Below, in pieces: positions 38,201-50,200 of a DNA stretch of 64,000 nucleotides. The notes beneath the pieces were generated by a model, which did not search any database, had not been told where the DNA came from, and saw only the letters and a program-made list of their open reading frames with translations. Each line of letters starts with the position of its first letter. Position 1 is the stretch's first letter. A program made the position numbers and the translations under genes. Source of the stretch: Tyto alba (lineage: Eukaryota > Chordata > Aves > Strigiformes > Tytonidae); assembly GCF_018691265.1 (NCBI RefSeq), contig NW_024881296.1, forward strand, positions 1,016,779 through 1,080,778. Direction: 5' to 3'.

Positions 38201-41200
38201 TTCTCTGTCATATATAAATAAGGGCTAAGCATTTCTGAAAATCTAGAAAAGATGAAAGGAAGTGTAAAGAATGCTATAATTAAACTGTTCCTGAAATTTT
38301 GGCACAATTCTTAAGCTCAAATTTGAAACTGGGTGCTGACTGAGATGCTGCTTGGTTCTTAGAGACTTTCTGTTAATTCTTTCATTACCTAAGTGAGCAT
38401 ATTCTTAGTCACTAGCATGTTCTCATATGTTGATCCTTTTCAAGAAATGTGATGCCTTGCTGTTTTCATGGTCCAGTGCCTTTCGTCTGCCTCTTTCTTT
38501 TCACTGGGGATATGTATTCATGCTCTATTACAGAAATGAAGTAAGCTTCACCTGTTCATGTAAGATAAGAGCAAGGGTAGGCAAAGTTAAGTTTTAAAGC
38601 TTAAGTAGAGCATGCCTTTTGTGTGCTGAAATTATAGGCTAGGATCTGGAATACTGTCTAGTTTAAATTCCTCAAAGTGTAAATTAGTGTCTTGGTTCTG
38701 GTCAACAAACACAGAACAGACTACAAGTAATACAGCAAGTATTGTAACTTACTGTATGGCCAGAATGATTGTGCACTAAGAGACGATTAAAAGAAAAATT
38801 ACATACTGTGGAATGTGAGTTATGATCAGAATATGTCAATGAGGTAATGAAGAAGAGAGAGAAAAAAAAAAAAAGTGTGGGTCATGTATACTGTGTAATT
38901 CAGATCCTTTGATAGTATAATAATTATAGCATTTTGACATTATGCTTTGCAAAGAACTGAACCTGGTGGCTGTCCCTATCAGGCATGTCTTTCACAGGTG
39001 GCAAAACTGAAGAGCTGATGTTCTAAGCAAGTTCATTTTCCTGCTTTTAGCAGCTAGCAACTGAGTAGGGAGAATGGACTGAACAGACTTGGTTCCCAGT
39101 TCATGACTCATCATTCTGACTCCAATACAGAATCGAGATATTCTGATAATGTGATGTTTGCCTTTCTTATGTTTCCTGTAATATGCTTGCTGATGTACAT
39201 GGTCAGTGCTTTGCTTAATTGAGAGAAGATACGAGGCAAATTTTCAGATAAAAATTCAAATGAGAAGTGTTGTAGATGCCTATTATAATTATGAAGCAGA
39301 TATTCTGGTGCCTAAAGGTTTGTCCCAACTGTATCGGTTGGTCTAATTAAAGTGTGTAACTTCCACCTACCGGCCTTGTTTCTCTGAACCTTAAATCATT
39401 TTGATTGTAACACAAAACCTCTGTCTGAGGTTTATGTTTGTAAATTCAGCATTGCTGCTGGAATATGCTGCATCTCCACAGGAGGGCTCTGCTGGCATAG
39501 CTATGCTAGCATACACTGTGGGATGCTCATGGGATATTCACCTACTCAGGTTTTTTTTTTCCATTTCCCCAGTAGAAAAGCTGGATGCTGCCCTGTGGGC
39601 AGTGCAGCAGAGCATCGGAAAGGTGGCTACTGAGGGATGCCAAACTAGAAAGATAAAAGTGTTTCTTTTGTGCCAGGCTTGCATTGCCTTCCCCTACCAA
39701 GAAGAGATTCAAGTGCTACTGTTAAAAACAAGTACATTGAAAAAAAGGCCTTAGTTTTATTTTTATGAGCATACCTTGCAATTGATACTTTTTAATAAAT
39801 GTTACAAGATTGCCGGTTACCTGGTTTTAATGGGTTGAACTGTGGGGAAAAAATTATATTCCAGTGGTACATCTGATGTCTTAGGCTGCTCACAGAGCTA
39901 TAATAAAGTTGAAATTCTGTGGCTGTATGAAAATACAACAGAGAGGAGAGAGATGTAAGGGAAGAACTTAAAAGGAAGAAGGCATACTAAGCCTGTAAAA
40001 AGAAAAAAAGGGGGGTGGATTTTTTTTTTTTATTATTTTTTTTGCTTCTGTGGGAGCCAGAGGTTGTTTGAGGGAGGTTTTTTGTTTTGTTTTTAATATT
40101 AAATCCATCTGCCAAGGCCCAAGTGTCAGGAGTTGGAGCATTCTCCAGTGCATGCTGTGGAATTAAAATGCCTGGAAACCATTAGTACCGATATGTGCTC
40201 CTTATATTGCTGAGACCTTATCCTAGCCAACAGTAGTGATTGTGGCACTGGTGGGGAGAAAAGCCGGAGATGTTTGCTGCGTTATGAAACTTAAGAACCC
40301 TGTCTGCCTTCTTCAGATGATGACATTTTCTTTCTCCCAAGGGACACTGAAATGATGGTGACGTCGAGCCATGATTGCAACTACTGACAAGCAGGAAATC
40401 CTTCCTAGTCTCTCAAAACCATGGGCTATATAGATCTGTAGCCCGCCCACAGAATTTATGAGTATTTATATTTACGTACTTTTGGTGTAAGTTTATAATG
40501 TAAGGCAGCAGAAAGAAGGTCAGACAAGAGTAACACAGATAACATGGTTTGCATAATCATAACTTTATCCAGCTGGATCCTTATTCAGCTAAGATAAAAC
40601 TTAGTGTGGATTTTTTGTTGTTTTTCTAAATTATTTGGCTAGCATAGAAACATTCCCAAGGTTGCCTTTTAACCCTTGCAGGATTGCAGTATGCAGCATC
40701 AACTGTCTGAATCGTGACTGGGAGGAAAGGGAAATTGCTTGCAGGAAAGTAATTATTTTATTTAAATTAAACAACCTCTGACATGTAAAACATACAAATA
40801 GGTTTTGGGGCAAGAAATTAAGGTATTAAGTAATTCTTTTTCTTCGTCGTTTTTTTTTTTGGTCTGGAGAAGTACCAAACAAATCTTGCAAATACTTCTT
40901 GACAAACAATAGGTTTCAATGCCTTAGTCTTGCTCTTCTGCATTATACCATAATATCACATGAACCACAGCAAATGAAGATGGAGATTATATTTTTCCTA
41001 CATTTGAGTCACTGATATTAACAGTTTTTTTAGGAAGTGTGTCATCTTTGGACTATGAATAGTTTTTCCTTACCATTTTCAAAGTTACTACAGCATAAGC
41101 CTGTTGCATATTAGGCTGACTTTTGTGAGACTTAAGTGCATACATCTTAGAAGTGAAGCTGTCTTCTGAATCAACATTATCTCTGAAGTTTGAATTGAAG

Positions 41201-44200
41201 TGCATCGTCATTAAGTGAAATTGTACTGATCAATACCAAGCGTGCTGAAAAAACGTGTTCAATAAAACCCTTAGCATGTGTAGATTTGGAGACTTTGACA
41301 CATCTTAAGTAAAAATAGCACAGTACTTGTTGCACAAATTTTCTGCTAATTTATAGCAAAAAGTGACTCTCATAAGAATTGTTGTGGAGTCTTCTGTAAG
41401 AACTCATTTTGCAGAGAGCAAGATCCTTAATGTTTCTCAGTAACTAGCAGCTTGTGTTTGGTGTTTAAAATGTCTTGTGATCCTCTGACAGGTATATATT
41501 TTGTGGTAAGTGAAACTTTGTATTAGCTACATATTGTTTTCCATCTTAACTTATTTTTATAATTTTGGACTCCTTTAAAGCAATTAACAAAACTTGACAT
41601 GAATATTTTGTCTTTGATATAGACAACATTGCTAAGTCGTCTGGAACGAATATTTGAAGTCTGTTTTCCTTCCATGCCTGTTCTTGAAATTGAAGAAGAA
41701 ATAAGTCCCTTGAATCATTTGTTGGAAGCAGTTGAAAAGCAGGTGACAACTGAGGAGACCTCAGCAAATACTGGGTAAGAAGCCACAATACAATAAACTT
41801 AAAATGAAGTAGAAATGTGTCTTCTTTGGGAACTTAAGACTTATAGTAGCAATTCAAAACGAATTGTTTGTTTCAAGTGTTTTGAAAAACTATCGAGTAA
41901 AAATCAGCTACCTAGCAGAATGCTTGTTTTCAATGGCTACATATGCCAGGAATATTTCGCTTAGCATACCAACTTAGCACAGTATCTTCTTTTAAATTAT
42001 GTTTCTGAGTTAATCAGAACATGTCTTATTAGTTACACTTGATATGAATTGCTATATTTATTCACATGGTGATGAAGTCTAAGTAGGCCTTGTCCTGTCT
42101 GCTGTGGACATCATTTTCCAATAATAAGTCTGAACTATAATTGTTCTGAGAATACTGCACAGTTCTAGTTCCCCTGGGTATTGTGCTTGGGGGTAAGTTT
42201 AATTGGAATGTATAATAAGTCACTTGCGTTAAAAACTAGAATAAATTTTCAAGGCTGCTAAGATGTTATTCCTGTTGATAACTTGATTTATGATGGGTTG
42301 TATAGGGAACTGATGGACGTGTGGACAGAGCTGCAGGATATCCATGAGGCATATGGACTGAGATACCAGTGGGGTGGCTCCCACAGCAACAAAAAGCTTT
42401 TATGCTCCTTGGGAATTGACACAAGAAATATTGTGAGTCTGTCGGTAAAACTTGTTTTCTAAATAATGGAGCTGCTTTAAATGTAGAATCAGGTGAAAGT
42501 CTTTTTGTATGAATGCTTGTCTCTTAATTGCATAACCGCACTGAACGTGGCTTTTCGTGACAGACCATCTGACATCTTAACCTTTTATAAGACCTATTAA
42601 TATTTAAAATTGCATTAATTTTTAACCATTGTGTTATATTTAACATCGTATTTATTCTCTCACATTAATCTTATACAAATTATATAACGTTGAAAAAAAT
42701 ATTATCATCACTGACACGGAAACTCCAAAGTAAATTTTTTTGTTGTTGTTTTATCAGCTCTTTACAGGCAACAAGAAACAGCCTGTTATAGTACCCATGT
42801 ATGCAGCAGGACTGGTAAGCTTTTTTTAGTGTTATTTTTTGTTATAGTTCCAACAACATTATATAATGAAATATATTCAATGACATTAAGCACCAAGTGT
42901 GCTGAAAGATATTTTTGTAAGTACGGTTATAGCTTAGGCATCAGTAGAAATGCTAGAAAGGAACCATCAAATACACAGTTTTCATTATGTGTGCAAGCAG
43001 ACACTTTCTTTTAAATGAAAAAAGTATTGATCCACTTATTGCTTTATGAAAAGCAAGCTATTATTCTAATAAGGTGGGCTAGCTAGCCTAAGTTCAGTTT
43101 GAGGCATTTTCTAAAAAAGGAAAAATGATTGAAGTACTATATTAATGTGTATGCACCGATAAAAAGTTCTTGTTAAATTTTAACTGTTAAATATAAGTTT
43201 TAGATGTAAAAATGTCAACTAAAACTTGACACGAGAGACTAGAGAGTTAAATAGTTGTCAGAAATTACAAAGGAGCATGGAAATGAAGCGAAACATCAAT
43301 TCGCATTCAGCACTTGTGGGAAGCCCTAGCACTAAGACCAGGGAATTCAAAGGGAGGTTAAGAACTGCTAGGTAGCTCTGGTATTCCGTGAAGTGTGTGT
43401 AGGATGTTTTCTCAGCTCTCTCGAGCATTCCTCTGTGCAAGTGTTTCTCTGACAGATTGATTGTTAATTACGTGGTTGCATCTCCGTATCCCTAGGTCAA
43501 GAGATAACATGGTAATACTTTGCAGTGTTATTGGCATATTAATAAAGGGCCCACATATATGTATATATTAGGCTATTTATGCATACAGAAAGCATTGTAT
43601 AGCCAGTATTGTTGTATTGCCCAAAGTGCTAGATAAAAATAGCAAGTATAATTTAGATTTCTGTAGATTGGAGGAAACTTAGTTAGTCTAGTACAGTAAG
43701 ATGAACTGTTTTCACTTAAACTGATATCCTGTAATTCCTGCTTGGCATTTCAGACTCCGTGCAATGTCTGCAGTAGTAAAAACATTCAGAAGATTTGACA
43801 TTTTTGCTAGTCTGAGCAGAATAAACATATTCTTTTTTTCTGGAAACCTGTGTGTATATATACACATACATACACAGATACACTTTTATGTAGTCATTCA
43901 CAAATTTAATATTAAAGTATTATGGGTTTGCTTGGTATATATTAAGCCAATTTAATCTGTAGGTTAATTTTGTGGAGTGACTTCTACAGTCAGTTTCTAG
44001 AGCTGTTGTTTTCTGATGTCTCAAGGTCAGCTCATGCACTTCTCTGGATGTAAGCATGGTATTCTGATACAGAGAGATAAAACATCTCATAGCAATTGTT
44101 TTCTTCCTGTAACATATTTGTGAGCAAAACTTATGTTTGTATGCAACACGTAAAGTTATTTTTTGCAACAGATTAACGTGCGGTTATTTTTTTGCAACAG

Positions 44201-47200
44201 ATTATCTGTCTCCTAAATTTTGTATATACTTGTGCACACAATAAGCTGGATAGAGATGATAGTAGGAGTAAAGTGGCTTGATGCTTTCTATTGCTACACT
44301 GCTTCACATGTTTCTCTGATGTCCCATAGAATAGATTTCACTAGTGATTACATTCTAAGATCTCCTAGCATGGTATAGAAATATTTCTGGAACAGCTGAT
44401 CTTGGTGGCTGACTTCCTGAAATTATTTTAAGATATGCTAGTTGCAAATCCAGCGGTTTTAACTGCAGGGTTTCTTTTCTCATACCTCATTGTTCTGAGG
44501 TGGTTTACATGTCTCAGTGCAGACTTTGGTCTTTCTGTAGATCTCTTTCTCAATCTCAGTTTTATTCAGGAACACCAGAGATTTCAGACATTTTTCATAA
44601 TACTGTTTAGCTTTGAACAGTTTGTTTAAAATTAAAAGTGTGATTTTAATTATCCTCTTAATGCATTTTAATGCATTTAGTTCCATGTCAATAATTATTA
44701 TTCTTGGTATCATTCTGCAAACTGATAATTTCATTTATTTTTTCTGAATTGCTTAATTGTTGAAATGGAATGAATGCACTTGTACGTTTCTGGTAGGCCA
44801 TTTGATATTCGTGGAATAGTCTATACACAGTTGGGAGGAGAAGATGTCACCTTATCAAGTAACTGTTTCCTCCAGCTTAAATTACGTTATTGACAGTTGA
44901 AAGCAAGCTCCAGCTAAACATTTGGGTTTCTGTTTCTGGCTCTAAAATATTTCTTAGACCTAAGGAACCAGGATGATTCTCTCCTCTGCCCCATCTCCTT
45001 CTGCCTGGCTCACTGAAAGTATCCCAGAGATGTATGGTTATCCCCAAGCCCCTAGTTGAGGGTATTACTACCTGATAGTGTGTTTTCTATTATTTTGCAT
45101 TTTCAGTTCTTGGTATATGTGTGTGTATGTGTGTGACTTTTAATTTCTTTCTTTCTTTCTTTCTTTAGGGTATGTTAGAGCCTACCAAGGAACCTTTGAA
45201 ACCAATATCTGCAGCAGAAAAAATAGCTTCAATAGGGCAGACACCTCCTGTATCACCAGAGATGAACACATGTACATCTGATCAGTTCCAGGTAAAAAAC
45301 AGAGAAAGAAGGGGGCGGAGAGGAAAAGAATGAATGAGGCAAACAATGGGATGTCTTGCATCTTCCTTCATATTTAAAATATCTAGATGGTGTGTTCAGA
45401 GAGGCGTGTATGTAAAGGGCAGGTGTTCCTTCTGTCAGATTGAAGTCCTGCTCTTGGATCTACTTTTCATGTGTGACTGGAAGGGAGTCCCTATGATAAG
45501 ACTGTAGAAGTTGGTGGCCAGCACTTAAGGGTCCTGATAATATCTGCTGTTATACAGCAGTTTGCTTTAAAAGGCAGTGGACAGTTATTTCCACAAATTT
45601 CAGATGTATAACTTTACAGTTGTCCTTCTTCTGGATAACGTTTTTAATCTTCGCTTTTTCTGAAGCTTATTGTAGAAGTCTGATACAAAATGAGTTCAGA
45701 AGAGTTTAGGAGTGAGCTTTTGAGTTCCATGAGTTCTGTTTTGATGTTGTTGTTTTGATATTATGATACTAGAAAACCACTTTAATGCCATGCATGTTTT
45801 AATGCGTGTGGCTGGCAACTAGCTGATGGGATATGCAGAGACATTTCATTTTCAGTGTCACTACAGTGGTACTCAACACATATTCAGAGAGCCAACAGTG
45901 TCCTTCCTTAGTGCAGGTCTTGTTTAATTTGCCCAGCATCTTTAGTTACCTGCTATGCTTGTGACTTCTGATTGAAGGCATTCCAAAATGAATTATCTTT
46001 GTGCTGCACCTAACCTAACACTAGGTGCTTCTGAATATAGTGATTTCCTTGCACTCTGTTCTGCCATAGTGCAGAGCTCTAACTGACATGCTTGTTGCAC
46101 CAGAGTAGAATTTTTTTTTCATTGTGAAATAGCAGTATGTCAGTGGGCTCAGAACCAACGTTGTTTTATATAGTAGCATACATGTTTGGTGATGCTTCTT
46201 AGGCTGATTCTCACAAATAGTGGAACTGAGCAGCTGAACTAGGTATTAGAAAAGGTAGCAGTAATGCTTATTGCAACCAGTCTGAGTTGAAGAAATCACT
46301 TGTGTGATTTCTGTATATGAACAAAGTAGGAAGATTTCACTGGCTTTCTGCAGCATTCAAAGTCCCCTTTTTTACAGAGAGGAAAACATAGATTAAGCCA
46401 TACAATAAACATAGTGTAGAGAGCTGCAAGAGCCTGAAGTAGCAGCATCTCTGACATGTGCCATTTTCTCAGTTGCTTGGCAGTCACGGTGCTGAAAAGA
46501 AGAGCCTCTGCTTCTCCTTCTGGTCTCTAATTAGGAATTTGTGTTTTTGAGTACTCCTGCAGCAGAATTTCCCATTACTTGTTGCAGCTTGATAATCCCA
46601 CATCATACCTTGTTCTGAGAAGGCCATTTCAGTTCAATAGTTGTGGTCTATGAATCCATACAAGAAGCTTCTATGCTATCTGTCTGCACTGCTGGCCTTA
46701 GATTATTTTTATTTATTTATTTATTTAAAAATACAAATACTAAAATAAGTTTTTGGGGAAGAGATGAGTTAGAGCTCTAGCCATTAAGAATCCTAAGAGG
46801 CCACAGTTAAGTGACATTTGGAAAGTTTCAGGGCATGAACGATCAATTCTCCACCTTAGAGACCTTGTTTCTTTCTTGGCATTATCTTCTGTTAATGTTT
46901 GGTGGCTTCTGTTTGCGTTGGGGTAGATCCAGCTTCACTTCTCTTGTGCAGACTGCCTTTTAGGAATATTCCAGATTGTAGTAGTATGAAGATGATGTAC
47001 CCAAACTTTTTACAAACACTTTATTGAGAACTGTGCTATATACATTGGTGTATATACAATGGGAATATAGGAAACTTTAGTTGACCCTGAAACTTCTTAA
47101 TCTAAACACAGGTAATTTAGGTGCAACAGTTTAGGTATCTTTAAACTTACCCAGTTAACGTGTAATTATTCGGTTAAATGTTCTCAATTCCTTCATTTTC

Positions 47201-50200
47201 AGATATAGTGATTATAATGGGTCATGCTTATATTCAGAAACCTAAGAATATTGGCTTTCTTATTGGAAGGAGAGGCTCTGGTTAATAGATTCCTATGCTT
47301 TGCTTGAGGAAAAGAGAAGAATTCTCCTTTGTTCAAAGTCTGGTATTTATGTGACTTGTATACAGATCAGCGTCTGTGCATGTACATGTACTACTCCTGC
47401 TGAGGGAATTAGACTTTGGAAGAAAGACTGGGATGATGCAAAAGTGGAAAGAATGTTTGTAGAAACACAGAAATGCCTCGTAAGTTTTTTGGTTGTAGGT
47501 AAACAGAGGAAAGCATGCAGAGATTTAAAATAGAAAGCATTAGAAATGAGGAAAAAAGCCACAAATTAACTTCAATATTTTGTCCTTGTTATTATATAAA
47601 CTCTGTATGTTTTGGCCTCCTTCCCTGCAGAGAATCTCACTGGGTTGTTTAGGAGGTAGGAACACAGTGGACAAATTTCCATCTGAGCCATTTAAGCTGT
47701 AAGGACAAGGTTTTTTAAATTATCATTTCTCCTCTCAAGCAAGATAAGTTACTGACTGATCTATCATGTTAGTTTGTTGTATAAAATGACTTTTGTAGAC
47801 TTGTTCGGTTTTATATTTAAAGGTAGTGTCTAAATTCTTTGATCTGTTGCTTGACAATTGGGGGTTTATTTCTTTGTTCCTCTGTGCTCACAACTGTAAG
47901 GCAGTAAACAGAATATGAAATAATCCCGATTACTGTTGCCTTTAAGCGTGGTGTCTCAAAGACTTTGCAGGTCTGAAGTAAAAGCCTCTATCAAGGCACA
48001 TCAGGTGTAAGAAACAGTGGCTGCTCAAATAGGCAATCTCTGATTGTGAAATCTGTGACAGGTACCCTTCTCTTCTTTTTTTTTTTCCTTTTTTTTCTTT
48101 TTTTTTTTTCTTTTTTGCAGCATCTGCTGTAGTGGGCTTCTATGCCATGGCTAAGTCTTCGGGCAATGCAATTAAAATATTTTCCGGTGCTTGTTAAAAA
48201 GGTTGCTGTCTGGGCTTAGTGTTGACTGCTTTCTTATTTGATATTGTTCTCTGGTTAACGTTGTTTTAAAGTTTATTTATCTGCTTCTCTTGGCTTTCTT
48301 AAAAAAAAAAAAAAGTTACCTAAATATTGCTGCTCTCTCTGTATTGCTTCAAAGCATGCTCTTCTCTTTGGGGACTGTGTTTTTTTTTGGTAGAGTCTAG
48401 TGGTAGCATTGTCCCAGCATACAGGATAACTTTGGGATTTCTTACCTGCCTACTTTTGGTTAGTCAGTTTTACGTTGGAATAGCAATCTACAGTGACCCA
48501 GACCTTTCTAGAAGAAAATTATCGGTAGTTTTTTTTTTTGCGAGTGCCTGTTACAGCACATCTGCATGTGTGTAACCCACTGAATTAGGGATTGGGTTAT
48601 AATGGAAATATGTATCTTATGCTTGCTGGCTATTAGGGACTGAATCTTAATTAAAGCCCGTGGGGTGACAGTCTTTAAAAACACTTTTAATGACATAAGG
48701 GACCATCAGGACTTCTAACAATGACAGATGCAAACTACCATAGTATTGGCCACCAGCCAAAGGCTCCATCACGGAACTGCTCTCCAGTTATACATATGAG
48801 AAAGATCCAAGAATATATGTAGCTTTGTTGACAGAATGTGAGAGAAGGATTTGCAGGTAAGAGAGATTACAGAACTTGTTATTCTGTCAGATGTGACAGT
48901 CGCTTAAAGGTGATGTCTGAGAAGAATAATTTTCAGGACTTTTCTAGTTTTGCAAGTGAATACACACAATGAAATATGTGAATTATTTCCTCATAAACCT
49001 TTTTCTGAAATGTTTACAACGCTTATTTGTGGTAACTATCTAAATATTGATACTATATTTGTAGTACAAGCCCTTCTATTTTTTTTTCCCCAGCTTTAAG
49101 ACAGCAAAATACTTCCTTGTTTTATTTTGTTTTATTTTCCTTGGGTAATTATTGGCACAGAGACAAACATTTACATTTTACTCTTTTAGATTATAAAAGC
49201 TCTTGCATAATACCGTTCTAAAATTACTGTGTGAAAACATCTCTCCCTTTGACAAAAGTGAAATACGATGCAGTAAAAGCAGCAGGCATTTTAGTTTCCT
49301 CTTTCTCACTTCCTTAACATTCAGAGTAGTACTCTGACAGCTGAGTATAATTTTTAATTTCTGTACCGTGTCCTGTAATCTAAGATGGAGGGAGGAGTGA
49401 GAGCAGATTGCCTCAGTGCTCAGTATTCTTCCAGACTGGGCACTTTTCCTTAAAGCATGTTATTAAAATAATGGTTGCAAATGCAGTAGTCTAGCAACCT
49501 TGAAATCTCTGAAAGACAAAACATGTTCCCCGTTGCAGGGCATGTTCCTGTTGTCTGAGATTTCAATGCCATGTTCAGGTGTCCCAGCATAGTTAGTTTT
49601 TCTTAGGACCAAGGTCACTAGAAACAGAAAACTTTTCCTTTCTGTTTAATTAGCTTTTGCCTCTGCCCTCTCCTTTCACTTCGTTTGCTGTTGCATAGAG
49701 CAGGGCTTGCCAGCATCCTGAATAGATGGGCTCTGGTCTGCTTGCCACCCCCCTCGGTTGAAAGTGGTTGCAGTCCTCAGAATGGCCTGGTCCCACCTAG
49801 CCAACTGAGACACTTTGTATGCTCTTACTGATTTGGAAATCAGATATTTTTCCCTCTCCTTTTAGGAAGAATTCATCACATCCTTTGTCCTCTCCTTGGC
49901 AAATTTGAGAACCAAGTCATTGTTAAAGGAAAGAGTTTAGCCAGCCATCGGTGCCACCTTTTCCATGCAATTCTGTCACACTCCTCAGTCCTGACTCAGT
50001 CTTTTGACACAAAATGTAGTGGGTGTTTTCCTCAGTGAGCCTGTTGGTAGAAAGCTACTTTGTTTCAATTTGAGTTAATTTTCCTCAGGGCAGAAAACTA
50101 CTAAATTGTCATACATGCCTTTTTTTTTTTTTTTTTTCCTTTACAAAATCCTTTTTAATGTTAATATGTTTTAAATGTGACAAACTTTAAACAAGCTACT

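Larger units (their letters stand above)
30190..41622 (+). other. AFTPH: AFTPH intron 2 (11.4 kb)
   Basis: The intron is bounded by GTAAGG and by TTTGATATAG before ACAACA. It is AT-rich and holds a 22-C run at 31799, a TA repeat at 32242, an A run at 36207 that grades into C- and A-rich sequence, and T runs near 33930, 37160, 37870 and 40020. A strong acceptor at 32150 with a consensus donor at 32197 defines a possible 46-base cryptic exon. No other coding exon fits between residues 588 and 589, whose junction reads through in frame. Confidence 0.85.
42815..45168 (+). other. AFTPH: AFTPH intron 5
   Basis: AT-rich intron of 2.35 kb. It holds a 21-base tandem duplication at 44155-44204 whose copies each resemble a splice acceptor. 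It ends in TG and TTTC microsatellites just before exon 6. No gene is seen. Confidence 0.88.
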
